Shown: positions 45,238 to 56,710 of the stretch, one piece after another
Numbering within the stretch: the stretch's first letter is position 1
Layout: each line of letters begins with the position of its first letter
Assembly: GCA_963920525.1 (NCBI GenBank)
Contig: OY986437.1
Coordinates: 95,887,175-95,951,174 of the forward strand
Length of the DNA: 64,000 nt
Direction of reading: 5' to 3'
Source: Dichetophora obliterata
Lineage: Eukaryota; Arthropoda; Insecta; Diptera; Sciomyzidae
Notes under the pieces: generated by a model
Seen by the model: the letters and a program-made list of their open reading frames with translations, nothing else
Database searches by the model: none
What the model was told of the DNA's origin: nothing
Position numbers and translations under genes: made by a program

Positions 45238-48200
45238 TATTATCAAAACAAATTCACACTCACCTCTACGACGTCCATAAAACTTTTTTCGATAATCTAT
45301 TAAAAATGCAGCAGAGTAAAAGATACAGTAAAAAAGACACAAACAAAAAACAGACAAAATAACTAACATCAAAACGAAAAATAGGTAAAAAACTTAAAAC
45401 ACTACGATGAAGGAAAGCAAAGGAAAAAGAAGCAGCAATATCAACACTGGCTGTCTGAAATGTAGTCAAATAAAACAAAACAAAACAAAACAAAAAAGCT
45501 TCAATTTATAAAAAAATGTTCCACACAAACTTAAAAGATTTTTACACCGTAGCCGCTATAAATAGAAAACATAAAATTAATAAATATTAAAAATAGAAAA
45601 ATAAAATTTCAAAAAATCAAGTTGGCCCAAGAGCAAAGAAATTCTAAAACATAGAATTGAAAGTGGTAAAAATACAAAGCATGTATCTCCGGCATGCATT
45701 AAGTAAGTTCAGTTCATCGGAGAAAACATGCTATAAATTTTCTAAATGAAATGCATGATTTTTTTAAGAAAATATTGATTTCAATTAGAATATTTTATAT
45801 ATATATTTAAAAAAAAATCGCAAGCCATAGAATTTTAAATTAATACCAGAATCGAAAACTTGTTAATAATATAGTTGTTTCGACGTATTGTTAGAGATTA
45901 TAAATTTTCTTTAGATGTCTTGAAATACGAAATCAATAAAACATAACATTTTTTATAAATTTCATAAAACGCATTTATAAAAGTGCAATAGTATCGAAAG
46001 CAAACAAATTTGAAATAACAAAAGATTTAAATTTTTAAGTAATTACTGCTACAATTTTATATAATAGCAAGTTGGCTGAAGATTTTTTTTAATAAATTAA
46101 AAACATTGCATTTTTAAAACATAGCAACACATACAAATCAATAAAACAAAAGATTTTTATAAAACAGAGCATTAAATTCACAAAAACGGCAGCAAGACCG
46201 CAACACACAAAGTTTAATAATCAGTCATACTATACATATAAATCAAAGGAATCGATATTGCTGCAAAACAATTAGGGTTTTCACAAGCTCACGTATTGTC
46301 GTATTGCGTTTTCATAAAAAAAAATACAACAACTAAGGGTATATATTATGTTGTATGTCGTATTTACACAGCTGACTAAAGAAGAAGACAGGTGACCGAA
46401 GAAAATTAATTTTTTTTTAAGCTAGTTATTATTAAATTCTGCTACACTAAATAAAAACAAAAACTGTTATAGTAGTGATATTATTTATAAAATGTACGCG
46501 GTAATAACAAACTCGTTACAAGAACTGTAATAGTGAAATACGACAAGCAGAAAACTTACCAAACTCAGTCGTAAATTAGTTTTATGTGGAAGGCAACAAC
46601 AAAAATTTTACAACTGCTGTGACATGATATAAAAATACGACAATACAACAGTACGAAAGCTTGTGAAACCCCTAAATATATATCCCAAAATTGACAAACC
46701 ACGACGCTGTACTGATAGCATTAAGATCTGGAAAATAAACAACACACTTTCAAAAATATAACTATACAAAATGTGTAAACACTTTTTAGCTTTTTTTATA
46801 CAGTATCGAATAGAGCAATAACAAGCTTTTGATTTATTTCCTCAGCAATGAATACGCAACATAAAAGCAATAGATTATTAAAAAACGAGCAACAAGATAT
46901 TTTTTATTTAATAAACATTAAAAATATGTTATAAAAAACAAAAATATATAAGAAACTAAAAAACAGAAACACTTGAAAAATAAATATGACAAAAGGGCGG
47001 AGAAGAATGCAAAAGCTTAAGGTAAAAACTTTGTTTTCGACCTACCTTGTGTCACATTAAAGACAACTAACTAGGAAAATTACCCAAAATAAGTGGAGAT
47101 TATTTTCAAACATTCTTAAAAAATTTAAAAGAAATTAAATGAAAACAATTTTTAAACAAATTACTTCATAATATTCATAAAACATATAAATAAAAAAAAA
47201 CATCGCATTGCAATGATCAGCAATTTTTCATATCGTATCTTAAAATAAAACTTTAAAAAAATAAAAACACTTCAAGTTAAACTTACATAACACATAAAAG
47301 CTAAGTTGATAGAATTTATAATATAAGTGCAAACATCTTAAATTTAATGTTTAAAAAAGGTGAAAAATTGATGATTTAAGAATTCAAAATATTTATTATA
47401 ATTAATTTTTTAAAGAAAATCCCGATAACAAACTCTTTTAAACATCAAACTCTATAAAAATTTTTAATTTTATTTATAAACTTATTCATAAAAATTTTTT
47501 TTAATATCTGCTTAGAACATGAACAGTGGCTACACATTTCTGATACATGTACTTAATTTTAGAATTTTTCTATTTTATTTTAATGTCAATTTTTTGGTAT
47601 AATTTGAAAAAAGAAAATCTGTTATAAATTAATGCCGCACATTTTTCATTTTATGTGCGTTCATAAAAAAACTCATTTATGTATTTTTTTTTTTTTTTTT
47701 TTTGTAAACAAGGAACATATTTTCTTGCCACATCCTTATTTTTCCATTTAATTTCGGTAATTGTATTTAACGTAAAATTTTTTTTACATAATTTTATGAA
47801 ACCGTAAACGATTTCATACTATTTCTTAAGTATCGTTATTTATACTATTGATTTTAACTTTTTTTAAATTCTTTCGAAAATTAGCATTTAAGTAGTTATT
47901 ACGAATAAAAACAAAATAAAATTATTATCAAATAAAAATTAAAATATCTTTTATTTACAACCGAATTCCAAAAAACTAGTTCAACATGAAAAAATCACTG
48001 AAATTGAACACAGAGCCTTCATTTTCGAGGTGTTCCTTTTCAAATTTAAAAATATTAAGATATATTTTAAATAAATTTCATTTACGTTGACAAAATTTGT
48101 TTAAAGTTATTTTTTAATCACAACTTGTCCTTAGAACAAAACAGTTCAGGAATTCTAACGCTAGATTAAGGAGTCTTTTTCATTTGAAAAAATTCTTTTG

Positions 48201-49100
48201 TAGAATTTTATAAAAAGGTTTTTACTACTCGTTTATGTATGTACGTGATTTAAATTTCAAATCGATATCTTTAATAAAGCTATAAGAACAAATTGCATGG
48301 CCGATTAAAACTGTAAACGCGATTTTCTTAAAACAGAATTATGTTTAAAACGTTGCCTAAGATTATAAAAAAACTATTAGTCCCATTAGTTCGATTTTTT
48401 GCAATTATTAACACCCCTCCTGCCCTCGTCAGCAAAAGTAAACAAGTAAGCACGGGACAACGTAAACATTAGTGCATGCATTTTTTAATGTGTTATGGTT
48501 TATTTATTAATTCATGAGCAGCAGTCAGGCGCGACCCAGAAAAAAATTTCGGGGGAAGTTTTGAATTTTTTTTTAGACTTATTTCAATTTTTTATATTAT
48601 ATAATATATAATAATAATATATATGTTTTTTTAGGGCTAGTGCATTTAAAATTTCTTCCGTGGTCACTTCCACATCCCTGTGGACATTTAGAAGAGTTAA
48701 CCCATTGAGCCTTTCTTCTCCAGTTTTACTTCTCATGCATGGTTTGAGCCTCCGAAGCGACAAAAACTAGGGGTCGCTTGAAGCGACTGAAACCGTCAAC
48801 GTTGCACCAATCTTCAGGAATCGACTTATTGATGATATTGATACATAAATGTTACAGGTCCATTTGTCTGATTCAAGCAGTACTTACAAATATTGGCTAC
48901 AAACCATTTGTCAAAATCAAAATATACACTAAAAAAATCAACACGTTTTTAAATTCAACACAATGCCTTTAATATAATGCATGATTTTTCACACAAAATT
49001 AAAAAAAAACTTTCAAGCAATTTTTTATAAAATATGTTACAAAAAAATTTGCATTAAAAATATTTCGTCAAAGTAAGAAAAAATTGTTTTCAATATGTCG
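45238..49100 (+). other. Sema-2a 3' UTR and proximal flank
   Basis: Very AT-rich. The first AATAAA signals after the stop are at 45579-45584 and 45600-45605, with another at 45935-45940, so several 3' UTR lengths are possible. It contains the MITE at 46274-46673 and a poly-T run near 47687-47704. At about 48530-48575 lies GCGCGACCCAGAAAAAAATT followed by TCGGGGG, which looks like the edge of a degraded repeat. No other gene seen. Confidence 0.6.
46274..46673. mobile_element. MITE with AGGGTTTTCACAAGC ends
   Basis: AGGGTTTTCACAAGCTCACG at 46274 is mirrored by GAAAGCTTGTGAAACCCCT ending at 46673, with further inward matches (GTATTGTCGTATT). About 400 bp, non-coding, and possibly inside the Sema-2a 3' UTR. 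The target duplication is unclear. Confidence 0.7.
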
Positions 49101-49330
49101 CCCATTTCACATTGAAGTGTAATATCAGTTGCGCTGACCATCTCCGATTTGGCTCAAATTTTGTGCTTAGATGAGTTTATTGTTTAAAAAACCAAATCCG
49201 GAGTTATGAGGATGTGAGATTCTTTTCGCGGACCCATAGCATGCGAATGCAAATATATGGTCCATTTTGAGACAACGTTACTCATTCAATGTAAATGTGA
49301 TTTTCGTAAATAGGGTATCATTGGAAATTT
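49101..49330 (+). repeat. Dispersed repeat R, copy 1
   Basis: From CCCATTTCACATTGAAGTG to GGGTATCATTGGAAA. The same sequence in the same orientation occurs at 52070-52228 and continues at 54801-54855, where the Transib element splits it. Shared blocks include TTTGGCTCAAATT and TTTTGAGACAACGT. Confidence 0.75.
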
Positions 49331-49534
49331 TATTTTGAGGAAAAAATATGAAAAATTTGAAAAAATTGCAGTTATATTTTTCATTTTCATCATTTTAATT
49401 TTTTTCGTTCCATTACCTTTCCAATGATGTAAAATGGAAGTGTGTTCATTAAAGGTTCAGAAGTTCAACTAGCCTTGGTATTTATTGTGAAAAGACTACA
49501 ATATAAAATAAATAAACTGGCCATTTCAGCCCTT

Positions 49535-49836
49535 GGAAGGACTTTGACCTAGCTTCTATTGATCAATTGTGTTGTGCGTGTAATTAAATGTTTGATCACA
49601 AATGACCGAGAACTGGACCTACGTGTTTAATGCCGACTCCGAACGGCTTATGTTCTCAAGAAGCTTTACATGGCAATTTTTACTGAGGTTTGCCATTGTC
49701 TGCAGAGAGGTGACGACCCAACAGAAAAATTAATTCAATTGAAAAAAACTTTCTGTCTGAGCTGGAATTGAACTCTGGCTACCGCAGTTCTTTAGCTTAG
49801 GGGCCACGCACTCTACCCACTAGGCTACGGCCGCCA
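49535..49836 (-). mobile_element. tRNA-derived SINE
   Basis: On the minus strand an A box TAGCCTAGTGG (49827-49817) and a B box GAGTTCAATTCC (49775-49764) form a tRNA-like head. The body contains GCAGACAATGGCAAACCTC and GCCGTTCGGAGTCGGCATT, segments I recall from an abundant insect SINE family. The 3' end near 49535 is approximate. Confidence 0.7.
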
Positions 49837-50480
49837 CAATAGAAACAATAGTACAATAGAAATAGAATAGAAAAGACTACACTACTTAACATTTTTTTAC
49901 ATAAATAATATGGGAAAAAAATTTTCTAAATAAACTTTTTGTTTGTTTTTAAACGTATCTTCTTCTCGCTAGGTGTCATAAAAAAGTAGTCCTTTTCAAC
50001 TGGTGTCAAGATATTTTGGTTTAGTTTTCTACTATTATAAGGTTTGGTTACAATTTTCCCTCGCTACGGGGATCAAAAGCGTTGAAAATTACAGCATATT
50101 TTAAAAAATCGCGCTAAATTTTTCCTATTGGGCGAAACTTAATAATTCTAGCAAATGTTGTAGCTACAAGTACCCTTATTAAAATGCACATTGATTTTTT
50201 TTAGTTCCGATAAATTGGGACCAAAATATCTTGACACCGGCTGAAAAGGACTGCTTATTTTATGCCACCTATCGAGAAGAATATGCATTTAAAAACAAAC
50301 AAAAAATTTATTTTGGAATATTTTTTATGTTATTTACACTCGTAATAAAAAGATACTTTAAAATTAAACAAAAAATTTTAAAATAGAAATTTAAAGCTTT
50401 TGAATTTCTACGAAACAAAATTTTAAATAAGCGTATTAATGTTTCAACTATAAACTCATTTCTTTGTTTTTCATTTTCTC

Positions 50481-51512
50481 CACGGCAGAATAACCAGGTA
50501 GATGCAATTCGGAGAGCAAAAAACGAAAAAACGTTGGCGTAACTATAATGTCACTATTGACAATTAATGTTTATTCTTTCAGCCATAGGGATGTATAATT
50601 TACTTGTAACCGTATAAATCAATTGAGTACCCAGATTTTATTTATGAACGTGTAAAAAAACTAAACAAAAATCTTAAAAATTTCATAAAATGAGCCGTGT
50701 TTTAAGATATAATACATAATTAATTGTAGTTTGGCCTTAAGTGAAGCAAATGAAAGTTTTCTTTTAATATAATTTTCATTCGACTACATATTTCGATTGT
50801 GTAGTGACCAATTTATTTGTGTTATATACGGCTGATTTAAACTGTCAAAATATATTTTGACAAGTGAAATTGCTGTTGGAAAACATAAAATTTATTTAAT
50901 GAAATCGACGATTGTTTGCTAATTTTATCGTGCTAGAACGGAAGCTAACAATTAATGAACTGTTTTCGAATCATCGCGACGGGAGGGCAGTCCAGAAAAT
51001 CAATTGTTAAAACTGAATAAATAAGTAAGTAAAAATTGATAACAATTTCAAAGCAGCTCATTTTGACGTTACAATTGAGACTTTGTTATTGGCCGAATTC
51101 AGCGCAGACAACTGTTGTGTAAAAATTCGCTGAATGGTACAAATTGGTAGCGCTAACTAAAACTGATAAAGTAGCGAACGTCTTTTAATCGAGCGAACAA
51201 ATTCTATGCTATATGAACACAACTGTTTGCTTAACTGTCAGATGCTGTTACTGACGCTGTTAAATTAATATACGCAGAAAGAACGCAACAAAGTTAAAGT
51301 GAGAAACCTTTGCAATTGATTTAAATTTACATAAAAATTAAATTGAATCGAACTTCTGACGTGTAGAGTAGCAACACTTTCAGAGAAAAACATCGTGAAC
51401 TAATGTAGCGCTACCATTACAGTTCACAACAGTTGTCTGCGCTGAATGCGACCATTGTTTTGTTGTCGGAGAGTGCGTATTTCAAGTGAATCTACCTGGT
51501 TATTCTGCCATG
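50481..51512. mobile_element. 1-kb element with P-like TIRs and exact 8-bp TSD
   Basis: The ends are CACGGCAGAATAACCAGG and the inverse of CATGGCAGAATAACCAGG, matching over about 23 bp (through GTAGAT). They are flanked by identical ATTTTCTC 8-mers at 50473-50480 and 51513-51520. An 8 bp duplication occurs in the P and hAT superfamilies. The CATG...GAAATAAC-type tip resembles the P-element TIR at about 10 of 15 positions. It has no coding capacity and contains a smaller inverted-repeat element. Confidence 0.8.
51095..51451. mobile_element. Nested MITE inside the 50481-51512 element
   Basis: CGAATTCAGCGCAGACAACT followed by GTTGTG at the left is mirrored by CACAACAGTTGTCTGCGCTG and AATGCG at the right. 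The sub-terminal GGTAGCGCTA also pairs with TAGCGCTACC. About 357 bp, non-coding, and the target duplication is not clear. Confidence 0.7.
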
Positions 51513-53320
51513 ATTTTCTCTTATTATTTCATTGCAATAACAAAAAAAAACGTCGCTATCTGAGATTGAATTGAAAAATTATGTGCAGTAGAATCTTTGA
51601 CAACAATTGCCAGACAATTGAGACCAAGCTGAGAAAAACCCCGTTTTAACAATTGATTCTGTGATATTGGGTCGTATTAATAAAGCGAGTCGAGTGGAGT
51701 GAATTCAGCTCCACTCACTTTTACTCTGATCGGTATGAATAAAGCATATTAATAAAAATAACTAAACTCCACTCTAATCATGTTTTATTTTTGACGTTGA
51801 GTGTTCACTCAGAATAAACATCGCAATCTCCAGTACACTCAACTTTTGTTTATTTATTTATTTATTTTTTTTTATTTTTATTTATTTATTTAAATTTTCA
51901 TTACAGGGAATAAATCCTTACGCTGAAGATTACTAGAATCTTATTTAAAGAGCATAAGTCACTAAGAGCCGCTTATTTCGTATTAATAAAACTTGAGATC
52001 ACTCAACAAAAGTTGAGTGTGCTATTTAGCTGCCTCAGCCTTACTCAAGCTATACAAATATCATATTTTGTCCATTTCACAATGAAGTATAACATCCATT
52101 GCACTTGCCATTTCCTGTTTGGCTCAAATTGTTTTATTAGAGTCCGAAGTTATCAATTTTTAGAATCAATATCCGCGGCCTAGATCGGGTATTTTTTGAG
52201 ACAACGTAACACTTAACTTGAGACATCGCACAGTGGGATTTTTTGTGCAATAAGTAACTTTTTCGACACATAAAATTTAAAAATGTAATGATGCAGTTTT
52301 GTAGAAAATTGATTCATTATGAAGAATCCATAAATTTTATCTCAAAAAAATGTTTATTTGCCTTTGAAATAATGAAGTAAAGCCACATGTAAATTTTGGT
52401 CCAAAATATTGAAAACTGTTTACGCACTTCTATAGTGTTTGTGCGTAAGATAATTTTATTGCTCTGATCTAAATAGTGATTTTTTTGAAATATAACCTTT
52501 TCTGCGTATTTAAAAAAATTTATAAAGTTCGCTTATATTATTTAAAAGATATGATAAAATAAAATTTGTTATATAATGTGCAGTGATTGCAAACTTCCTT
52601 GGAAGAAAAAAAGGTTGCTCGGTCATGCTCGGTTATGCTACCGCTATAATAAAATGAAAGGTAGGACTCCATACTATCAATTAAAAAAAATGTTTAAATA
52701 ATTAATAATCTTTTATAAAATCATAAAATTTGTCTCCAAATTCATGAAATTTTTAATTTTAAAAAATTACAAAATCTAAATAACGCTCATTAATAAAAAT
52801 TAATAAAACGAAATTAGAAGCAAACAAGCGGGGTGTAAAAATGCGAGTACTTTTAGGCACGTGCGTTATTATGACATTTAATTACAACAAAAACTTATTT
52901 GGAATAGATTAAAAACAAAACCATATGATTTAACAACAATAAAAATACAACGTCAAAATATCAAATAGCGAAGTGAAAGAAATATCATTTCATATCAGTT
53001 TATTTTCTGTGTTACATAGTGAACTGAGTTACAAACTCATTAATTGCAATGCAAGTTTGGAATTAATAACCGATTTCACTTAATCAAAAAATGCAATGCT
53101 TCAGGATGAAGAAATCGATATAGTGAAAAGAGCAATTCAAAAGAGGTTTCTTGGTCATTTCAAAATGGCAAGAATCGCATAAACTAAAAACCCATTTTTT
53201 AAAAAAAAATTAAGATTGGCTAAAAAGTACGTTTAAAGAATTATAAAATTTTATATGGTAAATGTTTTTTCCTGTTGTGTTTTTAGCTGTATTTTAAGTA
53301 TCACTTAATAGCGAGCCTAG

Positions 53321-54487
53321 TTGTTCAACTACACTAGGAAGGCCAGCGAAAGATTTCGAAGATTCTCAGTTCGCACAAAGAGGTTCAAGGCAGCTGAATT
53401 AGCTTCAAAATATTCACAAGAACATTTGAATATGGCAAGTAAAGTTTTGGGTGGAAATATACTCGATGTATGTATGTTATGTATGGTTCCGTTAAGTCTA
53501 CAGATGATTTCTCAAGAAGAATATTGGCGAAATAAAAGTCCGTCATCAACAAGATTCTGCCGTCCTATCTCCTTTGAATTTACCAAAGAAACAAAAGAAA
53601 AAGTGCTAAGCCTTGTTGAAAAAATTAATTTAGATATTGCTGCTTTGAAAAATACCGCAGTTGTAGCATGCGGGAAGCAATTTTCGATCAAGCATAATTT
53701 CGTGTTTACAATGTTAGATGGCAAGACAGCTCAAACGGTTACAGATACATCTTCAGCAGCTGTTTGTAACACTTGCAAAGCGAAACCTACTGAAATGAAT
53801 AATCTTAATTAAGTTTCAAGCAAAGCTATTTATAGTGAAGCAATCAAAAGGAGCGTTTCCTCCTTACATGCTCGCATAAAATTTATGGAGTGCATACTTC
53901 ATATTGCTTACAAAAAACCATTTGAAAGATGGTCGGCGCTCAAGGACGAACACAAAATTTTAAAACTGGAAAATAAACTTCGAATTCAGAAGGCCTTAAA
54001 GGAACAGATGGGTATACGAGTGGATGCAGTTCAACAAGGAACTGGGTCTACTAACGATGGAAATACGTCCAGGCGTTTCTTTTCTAATCCCGCACTTGTT
54101 GCCGATGTGACTGGTGTAGAGGAGCAACTAATTGATCGATTTTGCATTATACTACAAATAATAACTTGTAGCAAAAAAGTAAATTCCTTGAAGTTCAAGA
54201 ATTTTGCTCAAGATACAGCAAAACTTTTTGTTTAAAAATATAGTTGGTATCATATGCCAGTAACAGTACACAAAATACTGATACACGGAAAAGAAATCAT
54301 GGATGCGGGAATACTTCCTATTGGCATGCTTTCTGAAGAAACCGAAGATGCCAGAAATAAAGATTATAGAAATTATAGATTAAGGTTTTCCAGAAAGTGT
54401 GATAGAGTTGAAACAAATACAGATGTTTTTCATCGACTTCTAGTATCGTCAGGTCCTTTTATAAGTAGCATTAGATGTCTAATGTGA
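53321..54487 (+). pseudogene. Transib transposase relic
   Basis: Three open segments in different frames (53321-53812, 53885-54235, 54254-54487) form one protein relic. Segment 1 has SSTRFCRPISFEFTKET, FVFTMLDGKTAQTVTDTSSA (the second catalytic Asp, in MLDGK) and the zinc-type CNTCKAKPTEMNN. Segment 2 has MECILHIAYKKPFERW, GSTNDGNTSRRFFSNP and VTGVEEQLIDRFCIILQ. Segment 3 has MPVTVHKILIHGKEIMDAGI and SEETEDARNKDYRNYRLRFS, which aligns with the catalytic Glu region of RAG1 (SE-x-x-x-x-x-NK). The region that should carry the first Asp appears deleted upstream of segment 1. Frameshifts near 53815 and 54240 and missing sequence make it inactive. Confidence 0.85.
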
Positions 54488-54489
54488 GA

Positions 54490-54730
54490 AATTTTAAAAA
54501 CTTTGGGCCAAAAAGAAATTTTGGGTTGTATGGGCGGTAGGTAGTGGGCGTGGCCAATTTAGATGAAACTTTATTTTATTCTTAATTGAGGTAATAAAAG
54601 GCTATGTGCCAAATTTCAAAAACTTTGGGCCAAAAATAAACTTTGGGTTGTGTGGGTGGTGGGTAGTGGGCGTGGCCAATTTTGATGAAACGTTATTTTT
54701 GTCTTAATTGAGCTAACCAAAGGTTCAGAG
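54490..54730 (+). repeat. 122-bp direct duplication inside Transib
   Basis: Two imperfect units of 122 bp share ACTTTGGGCCAAAAA, TTTTGGGTTGT and GTAGTGGGCGTGGCCAATTT. The sequence resembles the GTGGGCGTGG-type dispersed repeats common in fly genomes. Confidence 0.8.
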
Positions 54731-55305
54731 CAAAGTTTCAACATTCTATGAGCACTCTTTATATATTTTGCCAAACATTGTATGAACAAATCCCACTGTG
54801 CAACGTAACACTCAGGCATTTTAAATGAGATTTTCGTAAAAAGGGTATCATTGAAAAGGTTAATTCATGTCTTAATTTCACTTAACTAACATCACCCACT
54901 CAAAATGCACACTCAAGCACTTCACTCCACTCGTTCACTCAGTTTGTATTAATACGTCCCAATATTTTTTAAATCGGTTTTACAAATTATGACCATTAGA
55001 TGAAATAAAAACTAATTTATTATATTAATATTTAAAATTTTTCAACATTTTAAGCCGCAATAAGATGCAAAATTCAACGAATGGATTTAAAATATGATAT
55101 TCAAAGGGGTTCCAGGGGTCGCTAATTACGAATTTAACGTAAAAAACTCGAAAAAATAAAAATGGGCATCGAAAAAATGTTGGTTTAATTTCATGGTTTT
55201 TAATATAGGAACAATATTTTAAAATTATGGTTTAAAATATTTGTTTTCAATACTAAAGCTTTTAATTTTTTTAAGGAAAAATGAACTTTTGTTAGTAAAG
55301 AAAGA

Positions 55306-55346
55306 TGCCCTGAAGAAGGAGTCAAAAAAACTCCGAAACGTCGGCA
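55306..55346 (+). ncRNA. Hammerhead-ribozyme-like motif (Penelope-like element type)
   Basis: In order: TGCC (55306-55309), the core CTGAAGA (55310-55316, consensus CUGANGA), stem GGAGT/ACTCC (55318-55322 with 55330-55334), core GAAA (55335-55338), the palindromic ACGT, cleavage-type triplet GTC (55340-55342), and GGCA (55343-55346), which pairs with TGCC. This is the minimal type-I hammerhead layout with a vestigial stem III, as described for Penelope-like elements. No Penelope reverse transcriptase was found nearby. Confidence 0.5.
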
Positions 55347-55799
55347 AACTAAAAATAAATGAAAAAACTTAAAATTCTATAAGTTTGAATTTTTAGTTTT
55401 TTTCAAAAGGTCACTAAAAACTAGCCTTTTTTAAAAAAACTAATGTAACTGAAAAGTGACCTTTAAAACTGAATTATACTTAAGCCTTTGTTTAAAGTTT
55501 TTTTTAAACAAATATTTTTAAACTTTAAATGTATGCTATAAAAATATATTTAAACACACTGTTTTGAAAAAAAACTCTTGTTTTAAATTGAACTGTGCAA
55601 ATATTTGAGTTTATCTTAAATAAAATTATTTCAAGCTCTATTTCAAAAACAAATTCACTTAATATGAACACAATAAATATTTTAAATTGAGTCTTTTTAT
55701 TTTTAATCTACTTTGATCAAGAACTTTGTCGTGACCATCAACACACAACGGCTGCCATGTTGTGCTGAGTGTTTCTCTCGAAGCTTGTTAAAACTAGTT

Positions 55800-55858
55800 C
55801 ATATCGGGGGAGGGGGGTTTAACCCCCCAAAAATCCTCCCTGCGTACGCATCTGGCAG
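55800..55858. repeat. G/C-tract terminus of an unidentified DNA element
   Basis: CGGGGGAGGGGGGTTTAACC followed by CCCCAAAAATCC and CTGCGTACGC stands out in AT-rich DNA and resembles the G-run/C-run ends of some insect DNA transposons. The other end was not identified. Confidence 0.35.
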
Positions 55859-56675
55859 CAGTTATTAGTTTAGAAATAAGGAATAGGCTTCGAATAGAGG
55901 ACTTTAACGCACATAATATTTATTTAATTTATGCCAATAACTATCAAATACAAATATCGTACGATGAGCAGTGTTGTCACTTGAAAATATTTAATAGTGT
56001 TAGATATGAAACAAGATTGGTAGATTTTTTTTTATAAAAAAAAAACATTTGCAAATGATTTCATATACTAAAAAAATGTTCAAAAACAGTATTTTCTGCT
56101 TAAAGCTGTAAATTTTATTGAAATAGAAAGACATGAAAAAAGTATTGCAAAACAGTATTGCATTTATCATAAAAATAACGTTTTTTAGTGCAACATTTTT
56201 AAAGTAAATATAAAGTTAATCAGCCTTATCATGAATTGTTTTTCACGCGGAATCGAAAAAGAGAATTTAATTTTTTAGGGAAAAGCTCAATAACATTTCG
56301 GAAATTCTTAATGCAAATTTGTTCATCAACGGTTTTTCAACTATTTTCCATTAAACATTTCTAAAATGTTCGTGAGCCTTAAAAATGAAAACTCCCTTTT
56401 CCGAATCCGCGTTAAAAATTATTCATGATATATATAATATATTAATTTATTATTTTATTTATTTAATTTTTGAATTGAACGTTGACTTAGTAAAAATATA
56501 ATAATTTTAGTAGCTGCTTTTTACATTCAATTAAATATTAAAAATTTGATTTAATACCAAAAATAAAACAAATGTAACAAAAACTGTTCGTTAATGCAAA
56601 AACAGCAAGTACTTTTTTTGGTGGTTATCATTAATAAATTTATCGAATTGTGATCTGAAAAACATTTGAGAAAGA

Positions 56676-56710
56676 TATAAATAGTGGTCTCTGTTTTTTA
56701 TAATCAGAAG
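56676..56710 (+). promoter_or_regulatory. Possible TATA/Inr core promoter
   Basis: TATAAATAG at 56676 is followed 30 bp downstream by TAATCAGAAG, an Inr-like TCAG with its A at 56706. GTAAGT comes directly after, at 56711. The spacing is ideal for an RNA polymerase II promoter, but no downstream coding exon was seen, so this may be chance. Confidence 0.2.

Larger units (their letters stand above)
52229..54800 (+). mobile_element. Transib transposon (RAG1-related), degraded
   Basis: It begins CACAGTGGGATTTTTTGTG and ends with the inverse of CACAGTGGGATTTGTTC. The flanking 5-mers CATCG (52224-52228) and CAACG (54801-54805) differ only at the central A/T, fitting the 5 bp C/G-rich duplication typical of Transib. 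The interior holds a plus-strand transposase relic with RAG1-like motifs. It is inserted in a copy of repeat R, whose intact version is at 49101-49330. Confidence 0.88.
51664..54965. mobile_element. Composite nest: MITE enclosing repeat R and a Transib element
   Basis: The outer ends ATATTGGGTCGTATTAATA (51664) and TATTAATACGTCCCAATAT (to 54965) are inverted, and the GAGTGGAGTG motif follows both. Inside lie repeat R (52070-52228 and 54801-54855) and the Transib copy. The order of insertion is therefore the outer element or R first, Transib last. A related fragment (GTCGTATCAATAAAGCGAG) lies at 59420. Confidence 0.65.

Noticed and set aside
45175..45493. Minus-strand ORFs across the Sema-2a terminal exon and 3' UTR
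   Set aside because: They are shadows of the plus-strand exon and of AT-rich UTR, with F/L-rich low-complexity translation.
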